NCBI GenBank assembly: GCA_963811335.1
Contig: CAWERB010000021.1
Span: forward strand, 152,078 to 216,077
Source of the DNA: Trebonia sp963811335
GTDB lineage: Bacteria; Actinomycetota; Actinomycetes; Streptosporangiales; Streptosporangiaceae
DNA: 64,000 nt
Direction of reading: 5' to 3'
Made by a program: the position numbers and the translations under genes
Notes under the pieces: generated by a model
Told to the model about the DNA's origin: nothing
Databases searched by the model: none
What the model saw: only the letters and a program-made list of their open reading frames with translations
Shown here: positions 1 to 8,429 of the stretch, piece after piece
Position numbering within the stretch: position 1 is the stretch's first letter
Layout of the letters: every line of letters begins with the position of its first letter

Positions 1-171
1 GAGCGCCGCCCGGACGCCACCCCCGCCGACGCCGAGGCGGCGGCCGCCCAGCTGTCCACCCTCATCAAGAACACCATCGGCGTCACCGCCACCACCGTCG
101 TCCAGGACCCCGACACCATCGAGCGCTCCATGGGCAAGATGCGCCGCATCATCGACGACCGCCCGCGCTAA
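1..171 (+). CDS. paaK: Phenylacetate-CoA ligase, C-terminal end
   Basis: The frame is open from the window edge to a TAA at 169-171, giving the last 56 residues. The tail reads LIKNTIGVTATTVVQDP and then IERSMGKMRRIIDDRPR, which matches the small C-terminal domain of phenylacetate-CoA ligases. In that family a conserved Lys in the xGKxRRxxDxRP tail closes over the adenylate. The enzyme activates phenylacetate with CoA and ATP at the start of aerobic phenylacetate breakdown. Most of the gene lies outside the window, so substrate cannot be judged. Other AMP-forming aryl-CoA ligases share this tail, so the symbol is probable rather than certain. Confidence 0.72.
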   Translation, partial: ERRPDATPADAEAAAAQLSTLIKNTIGVTATTVVQDPDTIERSMGKMRRIIDDRPR

Positions 172-558
172 CGCCGGGCCGCGCGATAAGCCTGTCCTGG
201 ACGGGCTGCCGGGCAGCCAGGCGATAGCTTAGTCCGGGACCATTACGCCTCACGCGCGGTGGAGACACCCGGGCAACGCTGTTCGTCACCCGCTTCCATT
301 AGCGGCCTGCCCTGTCCCCCACAACGACGTGTTCGCATGGCGATGGCAGGAACTTAAGGCGGACTGCTGGCTCTGGTTCTGCTTATTCGCGCTGGCCGCT
401 GGCGCGGCAGGAGGCCGGTGAGGGCGAGGGCGTAGCTGGCGTGCTTCACGGGGGGCGGGACGCCCCTTGGTGACCGTGAGAATCACCAGCTGAACGCGGG
501 CATGGGTTGAGGGCCCGTGGCGGTTGGGGTCGCGGGCCTGGTCGGGGGCGGGTCCGGG
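172..558. other. Intergenic stretch between paaK and the IS110 relic
   Basis: No convincing gene is present. A tight hairpin (GGCTGCC at 204-210 and GGCAGCC at 212-218) lies just after the ligase stop and may act in termination, but it has no T-run. The short minus-strand frame at 286-486 has no family signature and no good ribosome site. The right part probably belongs to the non-coding end of the IS110-type element. Confidence 0.4.
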
Positions 559-1938
559 TTAGCCGGCGGCGGGGGTGACGGTCACCTCGAGGCCGAGGGC
601 CTGCAGCTGGCGGAGGTGGCCGCGGATCTTCTTGTCGCGGTCGGTCTTGCGGGCGTGCCAGTCGGCGCCGAGGTCGTGGTAGCGGGCCGTGGGGTCGTTG
701 AGCAGGTGCCAGATGATGATGAGGATGGAGCGGGCGACGGCGCAGCGGGCGCGGGTGCCGCTGAGTTTCCTGCTCAGCCGGGCGAGGCGCTCGCCGAGGA
801 AGGTGCAGGCGCGGCGGCGCCGGCGCCGTTGGCGGCCTGGGTGCAGTAGCGGCGCAGGTAGCCGTTGCCCTGGCCCTTTTTCGGCTTGCGGGCGCGGGTG
901 CCGGACTGGCGGGCGGCCGGGGCGAGCCCGGCCCAGGACACCAGGTGGTGCGCGGTGGGGAACCGGGTCATGTCCAGGCCGGTCTCGGCGATGATGGCCA
1001 TGGCCAGCTGGAGGCTGACGCCGGGGATCTCGGCCAGCCGCGCGGCGGCGGGCAGCACGGCGGCGCCGGGGCCGGGGTCCGCGCAGCGGGTCCCGTCGGC
1101 GGCGACTCCGCAGGCGGCGGGGATGGCTTCCACGGTGGCGGCGATCTCGTCCTCGACCGCGCGGCGGAGCGGTCCAGGAAGGTGATGTGGTCCAGGTGGA
1201 TCCGGATCAGCCGGGCGTGGTGGGCGCCGAGCGTCATGCCCTCCAGCGACGCCTCCAGGGCGGCGCGGCGGGCCCGCAGCGGGCCCAGCGCGAGGGCGGC
1301 CAGGGCCTGCGGGCTGGTCTCCCCGCCGGCCATGGCCTCCAGGATGAGGCGGGCGGTCTTGACCTTGGCCAGGCCCGACAGCTCTGAGGACAGCTTGACC
1401 AGGGCGCCTTCCAGCAGCTTCTCCAGCCGCTGCCACGCCGCGGTGCGGTCGCGGACCAGCTGCAGCCGGGTGCGGGTCAGGTCGCGCAGCGCCCGGATCT
1501 CCGGCGGCGGGACGAACGAGGGGCGCAGCAGGCCCATCTCGGCCAGCCGGGCCAGCCACTGCGCGTCCAGCTTGTCGGTCTTCGGGCGCCCGGCCAGCTG
1601 CCGGGCGTGGCAGGAGTTCACCAGGGCGACCGCCAGCCCGAGCGACTCGAGCAGGTAGTACCAGATCCGCCAGTAATCCGACGTCGACTCCATCACCACC
1701 AGCTCAACCCCGTCGGCCAGCAGCCGGGCGCCGAGCTCCAGGATGTCGGCCGCCCGGGCCGGGATCGCCTCCTCGACCCGTGACCGGCGCCGCCCGCCCC
1801 CCGCGGCCGGCGGCAGCCGGGTGCACACGTCGCCTTTCGCCTTCGCGATGTCGATCCCCGCCACCTTCTCGTGACGGAGCTGGTAATCTCGTCCTCCACC
1901 AGCTGCGCGGGAACCTTCCGCGCCCTCGCGTGACCCAC
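559..1938 (-). pseudogene. IS110-family transposase, frameshifted
   Basis: The protein is recognisable over its length as an IS110/IS116/IS902 transposase (DEDD recombinase plus C-terminal Tnp20-type domain). The N-terminal catalytic pieces are VAGIDIAKAKGD, VVMESTSDYW and KTDKLDAQWLA, giving the D-E-D-D set. The C-terminal part has IPGVSLQLAMAIIAETGLD, then WAGLAPAARQSGTR and KKGQGNGYLRR. A GTG start at 1938 sits 5 bases after a GGAGG. The frame changes near 1890, near 1165 and again near 785-840, and the last segment ends at a TAA at 559-561. As read it cannot make one protein, so it is either a dead copy or carries sequencing indels. IS110 elements lack usual terminal inverted repeats, so I cannot set the element ends. 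Confidence 0.85.
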
Positions 1939-2256
1939 CGGGGCCTCCTATCCTTGAACCGGGAACACGGGCGGGCTGCCCGGGGGCCCCGGTCATTGGC
2001 TCAGCGCCGCGAATAGTGACCGCCGTGCTGAACGCAACAAGAGGCGACCCTCAGGTCGAAGGCCCCGGTGCCAGGGTTCAACGGGCTGTCATCCCACAAA
2101 AGACCCGGCATCACGGGCAGCCCGCCCCTATCCTGCCGGCCAGCCGCCGCCCCCGCGCCCCGAACAGCCGCAACCGCCCCGGGCCCCGGCCGCCGGCGAC
2201 CCGCAGCCCCGCGCAAAATTCTCACTCAAGCGCGACCGCCCCCGGCGAAAAAGGGT
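1939..2256. other. Non-coding flank upstream of the IS110 transposase
   Basis: No gene is supported here. It lies directly 5-prime of the transposase start. In IS110-group elements this is the side where the non-coding end, which in studied members encodes the bridge RNA, is found; that assignment is an inference from position only. The sequence is rich in C and G with no obvious long hairpin that I can fold by eye. Confidence 0.3.
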
Positions 2257-2382
2257 TTGCATAGCCCAGGCCCATGATCATCGCTGTTTGCATACCAGCG
2301 GCCCATGATCGCGATCGATTTGGGGCATTTGTCCAGCCCGCTGCTATGCAAGGCGGCGAATTGGTGGGCCTGGGCTATGCAA
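2257..2382. repeat. Nested inverted repeat built on TTGCATA
   Basis: An exact 18-base inverted repeat, TTGCATAGCCCAGGCCCA, occupies 2257-2274 with its complement at 2365-2382. Inside it is a second near-perfect pair, TTGCATACCAGCGG on the left (about 2288-2301) and CCGCTGCTATGCAA on the right (about 2339-2352), with one mismatch. The left arms also share CCCATGATC. The 126-base unit could fold as a long two-part hairpin or cruciform. It has no coding potential and resembles a small palindromic mobile or intergenic repeat rather than a terminator. Confidence 0.75.
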
Positions 2383-2405
2383 GGCCAAGATCATCCAGGG
2401 GAAGG

Positions 2406-2584
2406 CCGCACTGCCGTAGAGATTCCTGTGACCGTTGTTGCCAGCGGGAAATATGAGCACCTTTACGGTCAGCCGACTCATCCCGGGGATGTCCGCGCCG
2501 GGGATGTCCGCGCTGCCGTAGAGGTTCCTGTGATCGCGGTTGCCCGCGGGATAAGTGTGAGGATCTCTACGGTCAGCCGGCTCA
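2406..2584. repeat. Two direct copies of a 75-77 base palindromic unit
   Basis: Copy 1 (2406-2480) and copy 2 (2508-2584) both run from CTGCCGTAGAG to TACGGTCAGCCG-CTCA with the same internal spacing. Each unit carries its own stem: CCGTAGAG pairs with CTCTACGG (perfect in copy 2, one mismatch in copy 1). Between the copies is an exact 15-base tandem duplication, CCGGGGATGTCCGCG, at 2483-2497 and 2498-2512. No frame is supported. The arrangement looks like a REP-type intergenic palindrome that has been duplicated. Confidence 0.7.
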
Positions 2585-2659
2585 CGCCGCAAGCGCGATC
2601 GCGCCGCCTGCACCCGCCGCCGCTAACTCGGCTCCCAGGTGACGTGCGGCAGCCGGCTC

Positions 2660-3874
2660 TCATGGGCGTCCCGCACGAGGCGGATGAGCGGCTGCCTTCA
2701 CCGAACCCCGGAAGCCGCCGGCGACGTCGGTGACCGCGGCACTCTCATCGGCGACCTCGGCGTCACCGATGACGGCGATGAGGTGGTCACGGCGCTGGCG
2801 GCTTGCGCGCACCCGGGCACCTACCGACCCGGCTGTTTCCAGCCGGGCCCGCAGGCCCGCGGCGATCAGGTCGTCCACGAGCCGCCGGGCAGCGGCATCG
2901 TGCCCGTCAGAGACGGGCAGCACGCACACATGGACCGGGGCGAGCCAGAGCGGCAGGCGGCCCTGATAGTGCTCAAGCAGCGCCGCCGTTACCCGCTCCA
3001 TGGCGCCGACGGTGCCGCGATGGATCATCACCACCCGCTGCCTGGTGCCGTCGGCGGCGTCATAGACCAGGTCGAACCGCTCCGGCTGGTTGAAGTCCAG
3101 CTGCACTGTCGCGATGGTCTCCTCGTGGCCGCGGGCGTCTCGCACCTGCAGGTCGAGCTTGGGCCCGTAGAACGCCGCCTCACCAGGGGCATCGACCAGG
3201 CGCAGGCCGCGGGCCGCAAGGCCGGCCGCCTCGGCCGCCGCCCGGAGCGCCGCCTCCGCGGCTTCCCACTGCTCGCGGCCACCCAGGAACGCGGGGCTGT
3301 CGTCACGCCGCGAGAGCCGCACGTAATCCACGGGGAGCCCGAGGATCTCCTGGGCCCGCAGCGCCGACCGCAGGGCACGGGCCGCCTCATCGGTGACCTG
3401 GTCGGGGCGGCAGAACACGTGGGTGTCGTCGAGGTTGATCTGCCTGACCCGGCTCAGGCCAGACAGCACGCCGGACCGCTCGGCCCGGAACATCGCGGCG
3501 AGCTCGTTGAACCGGACCGGCAGGTCCCGGTAGGACCGCTGCATCGAGGCGTAGATCAGCGCATGATGCGGGCAGTTGGCCGGCCGCAGCACCAGCTCGT
3601 CGCCGCCCACCGCCATCGGCGGGAACATGTCATCGCTGAACTTCGCCCAGTGGCCGGAGCGCTCGAACAGCGCCCGCTTCCCGAGTACCGGGGAGTAGAC
3701 GCTCTCGCATCCGTCGGCGCGCGCGAGATCCCTGGCCAGGCGCTGCAGCTCATCGCGGATAACCGCTCCGTCAGGCAGCCAGAGCGGCAGGCCCGCGCCG
3801 GCCAGCGGGTCCGTCGCGAAGACCGGGAGATCCTGGTTGATGTCACGGTGGTCGCGACTGGCTTCATGATTCAC
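2660..3874 (-). CDS. Threonyl-tRNA synthetase-like protein, catalytic and anticodon domains only
   Basis: This 404-residue protein contains the class II catalytic core and anticodon-binding domain of threonyl-tRNA synthetase but lacks the N-terminal TGS and editing domains (full enzymes are about 640-690 residues). Motif 1 region is GLPLWLPDGAVIRDEL (about 28-43); the zinc ligands are present as C101 (LRPANCPHH), H152 (DDTHVF) and H285 (MIHRGT); AAFYGPKLDLQVRD and the C-terminal PVHVCVLPVSD are also typical. It should charge tRNA-Thr, but without editing it could not clear Ser-tRNA. The start is a GTG at 3874 preceded by AGGGAG. No frameshift. Such core-only copies may serve as a second, inhibitor-tolerant or tRNA-diverting synthetase; no biosynthetic cluster is visible beside it. 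Confidence 0.88.
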   Translation of the reverse strand: MNHEASRDHRDINQDLPVFATDPLAGAGLPLWLPDGAVIRDELQRLARDLARADGCESVYSPVLGKRALFERSGHWAKFSDDMFPPMAVGGDELVLRPANCPHHALIYASMQRSYRDLPVRFNELAAMFRAERSGVLSGLSRVRQINLDDTHVFCRPDQVTDEAARALRSALRAQEILGLPVDYVRLSRRDDSPAFLGGREQWEAAEAALRAAAEAAGLAARGLRLVDAPGEAAFYGPKLDLQVRDARGHEETIATVQLDFNQPERFDLVYDAADGTRQRVVMIHRGTVGAMERVTAALLEHYQGRLPLWLAPVHVCVLPVSDGHDAAARRLVDDLIAAGLRARLETAGSVGARVRASRQRRDHLIAVIGDAEVADESAAVTDVAGGFRGSVKAAAHPPRAGRP

Positions 3875-4092
3875 GGGTTACTCCCTGGAAGCAGGGGCCC
3901 CTTGGGAGCCAGACAGCCGCGACTAGATCCCGGAGCCTGACTCCGGGAGGGCTGGGCGGTTGTTACTGCAGCAGCCGAACGCCGGAGATACCCGGCGTCG
4001 TCGTCTCAGAAGAACGCTGCATACGGCGAAGGTACCGCACAAGGCCGCCGCGCGCTAAGCGTTAACCGCCCGGTGCCGACGCGCTCAGCGTT
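3875..4092 (-). promoter_or_regulatory. Structured leader upstream of the ThrRS-like gene
   Basis: Two clean hairpins lie between the Lrp stop and the synthetase start: TCCCGGAG/CTCCGGGA (3928-3935 and 3941-3948, 5-base loop) and CGCCGG/CCGGCG (3980-3985 and 3992-3997). The first is about 55 bases before the GTG start. Leader control of synthetase genes is common, but I do not see the conserved T-box sequence in the sense strand, so the mechanism is unassigned. The first hairpin could also serve as a terminator for the upstream Lrp transcript. Confidence 0.4.
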
Positions 4093-4602
4093 TCACGGCC
4101 GCAGACGCGGGGCCGGGGACGCCCGCAGCTGCTTGACCAGGGGCAGCACGCGGTAGCCGACGCGCTGGTTGAGTGAGATCTCGGTTCTGGTGCGGGTGAC
4201 GCCCGGGAGGGCGAGCAGGTCCTGCACGATCTCCTCCAGGTGCAGGTTGCTGCGCGCGGCCACCCGGCAGAGCAGGTCGCCCTCGCCGGTGGTGGTGTGC
4301 GCCTCGAGCACCTCGGGAATGGCGCCCAGGCGGGCAACAACGTTGTCGAGCTGGCCCTGGGCCAGGTACAGGTGGACGAAGGCCTGCACGATGAAGCCAA
4401 GGCCCGCCGGGCTGATCGCCGGGGCGTGCCCGCTGATGACACCCTCGCGTTCCAGCCGGGCGAGCCGCGCCTGCACGGTGCCGCGCGCGATGCCCAGCAC
4501 CCGCGCGTACTCGCGCATGCCCGCCTGCGGCTCCTCGAGCAGCAGGTTAAGCAGGTCAAGGTCCAGCTGGTCCAGTTGCACAAGCTGACAGCTCCGCCCC
4601 AC
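4093..4602 (-). CDS. Lrp/AsnC family transcriptional regulator
   Basis: The 169-residue protein has the Lrp layout: an N-terminal winged helix (LDLDLLNLLLEEPQAGMREY, then VLGIARGTVQARLARLEREG, about residues 12-58), a linker, and a RAM effector domain with the expected VLEAHTTTGEGDLLCRVAA and VTRTRTEISLNQRV strands. Lrp proteins sense amino acids or their keto acids. It is divergent from the ferredoxin oxidoreductase at 4691, with an 88-base shared control region holding a perfect dyad. That arrangement suggests it controls the oxidoreductase, whose substrates are aryl or branched keto acids. An ATG slightly downstream (before QLDLDLL) is absent, so the start at 4602 is kept. Confidence 0.88.
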   Translation of the reverse strand: MGRSCQLVQLDQLDLDLLNLLLEEPQAGMREYARVLGIARGTVQARLARLEREGVISGHAPAISPAGLGFIVQAFVHLYLAQGQLDNVVARLGAIPEVLEAHTTTGEGDLLCRVAARSNLHLEEIVQDLLALPGVTRTRTEISLNQRVGYRVLPLVKQLRASPAPRLRP

Positions 4603-4690
4603 GCCGGGTTAACGCTTGATATTGAGCCAATGGCTCAATGAAGGTTCTTCATACTAGACCAATAGACCAGTACGAATCTACAGTGGCAGG
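4603..4690. promoter_or_regulatory. Divergent operator region with perfect dyad
   Basis: ATTGAGCC-AAT-GGCTCAAT is an exact inverted repeat at 4621-4639. Just to its right, AGACCA occurs twice in direct repeat (about 4655-4669, within TAGACCAATAGACCAG). The block is AT-rich relative to its surroundings and lies between the divergent Lrp and oxidoreductase starts. A symmetrical site of this size is what an Lrp/AsnC dimer binds; that the neighbour binds it is inference. Confidence 0.6.
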
Positions 4691-7600
4691 ATGACGGCAG
4701 CTTTCAGCCCTCGCGTGACCACCCTCGACGAGCGCTACCAGCGCCAGGACGGCACCATCTACCTGACGGGGATCCAGGCGCTCGTCCGCATGCTGTTCGA
4801 TCGCGCCCGTTACGACCGGGCGCGCGGCCTGGCCACCGCCTGCTACGTGTCCGGCTACGAGGGATCGCCGCTCGGCGGCTACGACCTCGAGCTCGCCCGG
4901 CAGCGCGCCCTGCTCGACGAGTACGGCATCGTGCACAATCCCGGCCTCAACGAGGAGCTCGCGGCCACCTCGGTGTCCGGCAGCCAGCTGGCGGGGCAGG
5001 TCGGCGACGCGAAGCAGGACGGCGTCACCGGCATCTGGTACGGCAAGGCTCCAGGCCTCGACCGGGCGACCGACGCGCTGCGGCACGCCAACATGACCGG
5101 CACCGCGCCGGCCGGGGGAGCGGTGGCGCTCGTCGGCGACGACCCGGGCGCCAAGTCCTCCACCCTGCCGTGCTCGTCTGAGATGGCCCTGGCCGGCCTG
5201 ATGATGCCGACCTTCTACCCGGCCGACGCCGCCGAGGCCCTCGTGCACGGCCAGCACGCGATCGAGCTGTCCCGGGCCAGCGGGCTGTGGTCAGCGATGA
5301 AGGTGGTCACCGCGATGGCCGACGGCGCTTCCACCGCGCTGGTCAGCCCGCACTGGCAGGCGCCTGACCTCTCGGAGCTGCCGAACGGGCTGCGCGCCTA
5401 CGCCCACCGGCCGCGCGCCCGGCTCCTCGGCGCGGAGCTCGTCGAGCTCGAGCGCAGCCAGCAGCTCACCCGGCTGCCGATTGCCGTCGAGTACATCAGG
5501 CGCAGCGGAGTCAACGTCGTCACCGGGGCGCGCGACGCCCGGATCGGCCTGGTGGCCGCCGGCAAGACCTACCTGGACCTGCGGCAAGCCCTCACGGCAC
5601 TCGGGCTGACCGAGGCTGACCTGGAACGGCACGGCATCCGGCTGCTCAAGCTCGGCGTGATCTACCCAGTCGAGCCGACGATCGTCGCCGAGTTCGCGGC
5701 CGGCCTTGACGAGATCCTGGTCATCGAGGACAAGCGCGCCTTCGTTGAGGACGCGGTCAAGTCCGCACTCTACGGGCGGGCCAGCGCCCCGGCCGTCTAC
5801 GGCAAGCGGTCGCGCGACGGCTCGCCGCTGTTCGCGGCCGTCGGGGAGATCGACTCCGACGCGGTCGCCGACTCCCTCGCCCGCCACTTCACGGCCGCGG
5901 GCATCGGCGTCACGCAGCGGCCGCCCAGGGAGCGGGTCATGCTGCCGCTGGCGCAGCGCCTGCCGTACTTCTGCTCCGGCTGCCCGCACAACTCATCCAC
6001 CAAGGTCGCGCCCGGCACCCTGGTCGGCGCCGGGATCGGCTGCCACGCCATGGTGGCGTTCATGGCGCCAGAGCAGGTCGGCGACGTCATCGGGCTGTGC
6101 CAGATGGGCGGCGAGGGCGCCATGTGGATGGGCATCGCGCCGTTCGTGACGCAGCGCCACCTGGTGCAGAACCTCGGCGACGGCACGTTCGCGCACTCCG
6201 GCAGCCTGGCCATCCGCGCGGCCGTCGCCTCCGGCGCGAACATCACCTTCAAGCTGCTGCGCAACTCCGCCGTCGCGATGACCGGCGGACAGCGGGCGGT
6301 CGGCGAACTGCCGCTCGACCGGCTCCTCACGCTGCTCGCCGCCGAGGGCGCCCGCAAGGTCGTCGTCACCACCGACGACCCGGCCAAGCTCAAGCGGCAG
6401 CTCGGCGCCAGGTTCGGCAAGCACAGCGCCGACATCAGGCACAGGGACGACCTGCTCGACGTGCAACGGGAACTGGCCGCGATCGACGGCGTCACCGTGC
6501 TTGTCCACGACCAGGAGTGCGCGGCGGAGAAGCGGCGCAAGCGCCGTCGCGGCAAGGTGGCCGCGCCCGCCCAGCGCGCGTTCATCAACGAGCGGGTCTG
6601 CGAAGGCTGCGGTGACTGCGGCCGGGTGTCCAACTGCCTGTCCGTCCAGCCGACGGCCACCGAGTTCGGCCGCAAGACCCGGATTCACCAGTCGTCGTGC
6701 AACCTGGACTTCTCCTGCCTGGGCGGCGACTGCCCGTCGTTCCTCAGCGTGACCCCGGCCGCGCCTAACTCCGAAGCACGGGCGGCCCGCCGCCCGGCGG
6801 CACCGGCGAATCTTGAGTCACCGGAACTGGCCGAGCCGGCCCGCCTGTTCAGCCCGGACGGGTTCACTATGCGGATCACCGGCGTCGGCGGCACCGGCGT
6901 GGTGACCGTCGCGCAGATCCTCGGCACCGCGTTCGCCGCGGACGGGCGCCAGGTGCGCTCCCTCGACCAGACCGGGCTGGCGCAGAAGGGCGGCGCGGTC
7001 GTGTCCGACCTGACCGTGGCCGCCGGGCCCGCGGAGCGATCCGCCAAGCTCGGCTACGGCGAGTGCGACCTTTACCTCGGCTGCGACTCGCTGGTCGCCA
7101 CCGACGGGACCCAGCTGCGCGCCGCGAGCAAGGACCGGACGGTGGCCGTGGTGTCCACCACCGAAGTGCCGACCGGCCAGATGGTGACCGACATCAGCCA
7201 GCGCTTCCCCGCGCCCGGCCGGGTCACCGCCGCGATCGAGGAACGAGTGCGCTCAGCCCGTTTCCTCGACGCGTCCGCCATCGCCAAGAGCCTGTTCGGC
7301 GACGAGCAGTTCGCCAACATGATCCTGGTCGGCGCCGCCTACCAGGCGGGCGCGCTGCCGGTCAGCGCCGAGGCGATCGAGCACGCCATCCGGCTCAACG
7401 GCGTGGCCGCCGACGCCAACATCCGGGCGTTCCGCGCCGGCCGCACGGTGCATGACGGTCCGGGGCATGACGGTCCGGGGCATGACGGTCCGGGGCATGA
7501 CGGTCCGGGGCATGACAGGCCGGGGGACGACGCGACCGGGCACGACGCGCCGGCATCCGCCGCAGCCGCCGGCCAGCCCGGCGCCGCCCCCGCCGAGCGG

Positions 7601-8242
7601 AGCCTGGAAGACCACGTCAACCTGCGCGCCAGCGAGCTGGCCGCGTTCCAGGACCGGGCCTGCGCGGACGACTACGCCGCCTTCGTGGCCCGCGTCCAGG
7701 CCCGCGAGGCGGCCGTTACCGGCGGTGCGGAGCTCACCAGGGCCGTCGCGCAGCACCTGCACAAGCTCACCGCCTACAAGGACGAGTACGAGGTCGCCCG
7801 CCTCAGCCTTGACCCGGCCCTTGACGAGGCGGTGCGCGCGCAGTTCGGCGACGGTGCCCGCTACGCCTACCGGCTGCACCCGCCGGTGCTGCGCGCGCTC
7901 GGACTCAAGCACAAGGTCAGCCTCGGCCCGTGGTTCCGCCCGGCGTTCGCCACCCTGGTCGCCATGCGACGGCTGCGCGGCACCGCGCTCGACCCGTTCG
8001 GCTACACCGAGGTCCGCCGCACCGAGCGCGCGCTCATCACCGAGTACCGCCAGGTGATCGAGGAGCTGCTGGCCGGCCTGACCGACGGCAACCACGGCCT
8101 GGCGGTCGAGATCGCCGCCCTGCCCGACATGATCCGCGGCTACGAGCACATCAAGCTGGCCACCGTCCGCGCCTACCACGAGAAGCTGGCCGAGCTCCGC
8201 GCCGAATTCGCCGCCTCGGCCGCCCCGACCCTGGTCAGGTAG
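4691..8242 (+). CDS. Indolepyruvate-type 2-oxoacid:ferredoxin oxidoreductase, fused subunits
   Basis: An intact 1183-residue protein that joins the subunits of a thiamine-diphosphate 2-oxoacid:ferredoxin oxidoreductase. It oxidatively decarboxylates aryl or branched 2-oxo acids to acyl-CoA and passes electrons to ferredoxin. The N-terminal third is the alpha-type pyrimidine-binding part (YEGSPLGGYDLELARQRALL near residue 56). TPP-binding sequences follow (CSGCPHNSSTKV, GIGCHAMVAFM, MGGEGAMWMGIAPF, about 425-485). A cysteine-rich segment (CEGCGDCGRVSNC and a second Cys group, about 636-680) can hold an iron-sulfur cluster. The gamma part begins at MRITGVGGTGVVTVAQILG (about 727). A linker of HDGPG repeats lies near 921-945. 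The size fits fused actinobacterial and proteobacterial homologues. The start is the ATG at 4691 after GGCAGG. Probably under the divergent Lrp regulator. Confidence 0.92.
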   Translation: MTAAFSPRVTTLDERYQRQDGTIYLTGIQALVRMLFDRARYDRARGLATACYVSGYEGSPLGGYDLELARQRALLDEYGIVHNPGLNEELAATSVSGSQLAGQVGDAKQDGVTGIWYGKAPGLDRATDALRHANMTGTAPAGGAVALVGDDPGAKSSTLPCSSEMALAGLMMPTFYPADAAEALVHGQHAIELSRASGLWSAMKVVTAMADGASTALVSPHWQAPDLSELPNGLRAYAHRPRARLLGAELVELERSQQLTRLPIAVEYIRRSGVNVVTGARDARIGLVAAGKTYLDLRQALTALGLTEADLERHGIRLLKLGVIYPVEPTIVAEFAAGLDEILVIEDKRAFVEDAVKSALYGRASAPAVYGKRSRDGSPLFAAVGEIDSDAVADSLARHFTAAGIGVTQRPPRERVMLPLAQRLPYFCSGCPHNSSTKVAPGTLVGAGIGCHAMVAFMAPEQVGDVIGLCQMGGEGAMWMGIAPFVTQRHLVQNLGDGTFAHSGSLAIRAAVASGANITFKLLRNSAVAMTGGQRAVGELPLDRLLTLLAAEGARKVVVTTDDPAKLKRQLGARFGKHSADIRHRDDLLDVQRELAAIDGVTVLVHDQECAAEKRRKRRRGKVAAPAQRAFINERVCEGCGDCGRVSNCLSVQPTATEFGRKTRIHQSSCNLDFSCLGGDCPSFLSVTPAAPNSEARAARRPAAPANLESPELAEPARLFSPDGFTMRITGVGGTGVVTVAQILGTAFAADGRQVRSLDQTGLAQKGGAVVSDLTVAAGPAERSAKLGYGECDLYLGCDSLVATDGTQLRAASKDRTVAVVSTTEVPTGQMVTDISQRFPAPGRVTAAIEERVRSARFLDASAIAKSLFGDEQFANMILVGAAYQAGALPVSAEAIEHAIRLNGVAADANIRAFRAGRTVHDGPGHDGPGHDGPGHDGPGHDRPGDDATGHDAPASAAAAGQPGAAPAERSLEDHVNLRASELAAFQDRACADDYAAFVARVQAREAAVTGGAELTRAVAQHLHKLTAYKDEYEVARLSLDPALDEAVRAQFGDGARYAYRLHPPVLRALGLKHKVSLGPWFRPAFATLVAMRRLRGTALDPFGYTEVRRTERALITEYRQVIEELLAGLTDGNHGLAVEIAALPDMIRGYEHIKLATVRAYHEKLAELRAEFAASAAPTLVR
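7451..7525 (+). repeat. 15-base coding tandem repeat (HDGPG units)
   Basis: CATGACGGTCCGGGG occurs four times exactly (7451-7510) and once degenerate (7511-7525), followed by looser GDDATG/HDA units. It encodes repeated His-Asp-Gly-Pro-Gly inside the linker that joins the gamma-type domain to the C-terminal region of the oxidoreductase. All units are in frame. The near identity of the copies implies recent slippage expansion. Confidence 0.9.
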
Positions 8243-8429
8243 CCGCCGGCGCGAGGCGGCTCCAGCCCTAAACGAACCAGAAGGCTTCCTTAAAGGAAGA
8301 TTAATTAGAAAGATTCTTTACAGTAAGCCTTGACGGCCCAGCTTCCGGCATTCAAAGTGACCACAACGCCCCAATACCGCCCATGTGGGGCATCGGATCG
8401 CCTCAGCTTCTGTCATCCCTGGAGGGTCC
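8243..8429 (+). promoter_or_regulatory. Chitinase upstream region with AT-rich palindromes
   Basis: An AT-rich island at about 8280-8330 contains CTTCCTTAAAGGAAG (perfect, 8285-8299) followed by a second imperfect dyad AGAAAGATTCTTT (about 8308-8320). GGAGGG at 8421-8426 immediately precedes the ATG at 8430. Paired palindromes of this kind are common before secreted polysaccharide-degrading genes in actinobacteria; the cognate regulator is not identified. Confidence 0.45.

Noticed and set aside
286..486. Short minus-strand gene left of the IS110 relic
   Set aside because: No ribosome site and low-complexity Pro/Arg/Ala content.
2639..3940. Long plus-strand frame opposite the ThrRS-like gene
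   Set aside because: It is the shadow of a well-supported gene; its composition is Arg/Gly/His-rich and matches no family.
3875..4092. T-box riboswitch before the ThrRS-like gene
   Set aside because: Hairpins exist, but I cannot find the conserved T-box antiterminator sequence in the sense strand; a GGTACCGC-like string occurs only loosely and in the wrong position.
7451..7525. CRISPR-like array
   Set aside because: The repeats are 15-base tandem units without spacers and are in frame within a gene.
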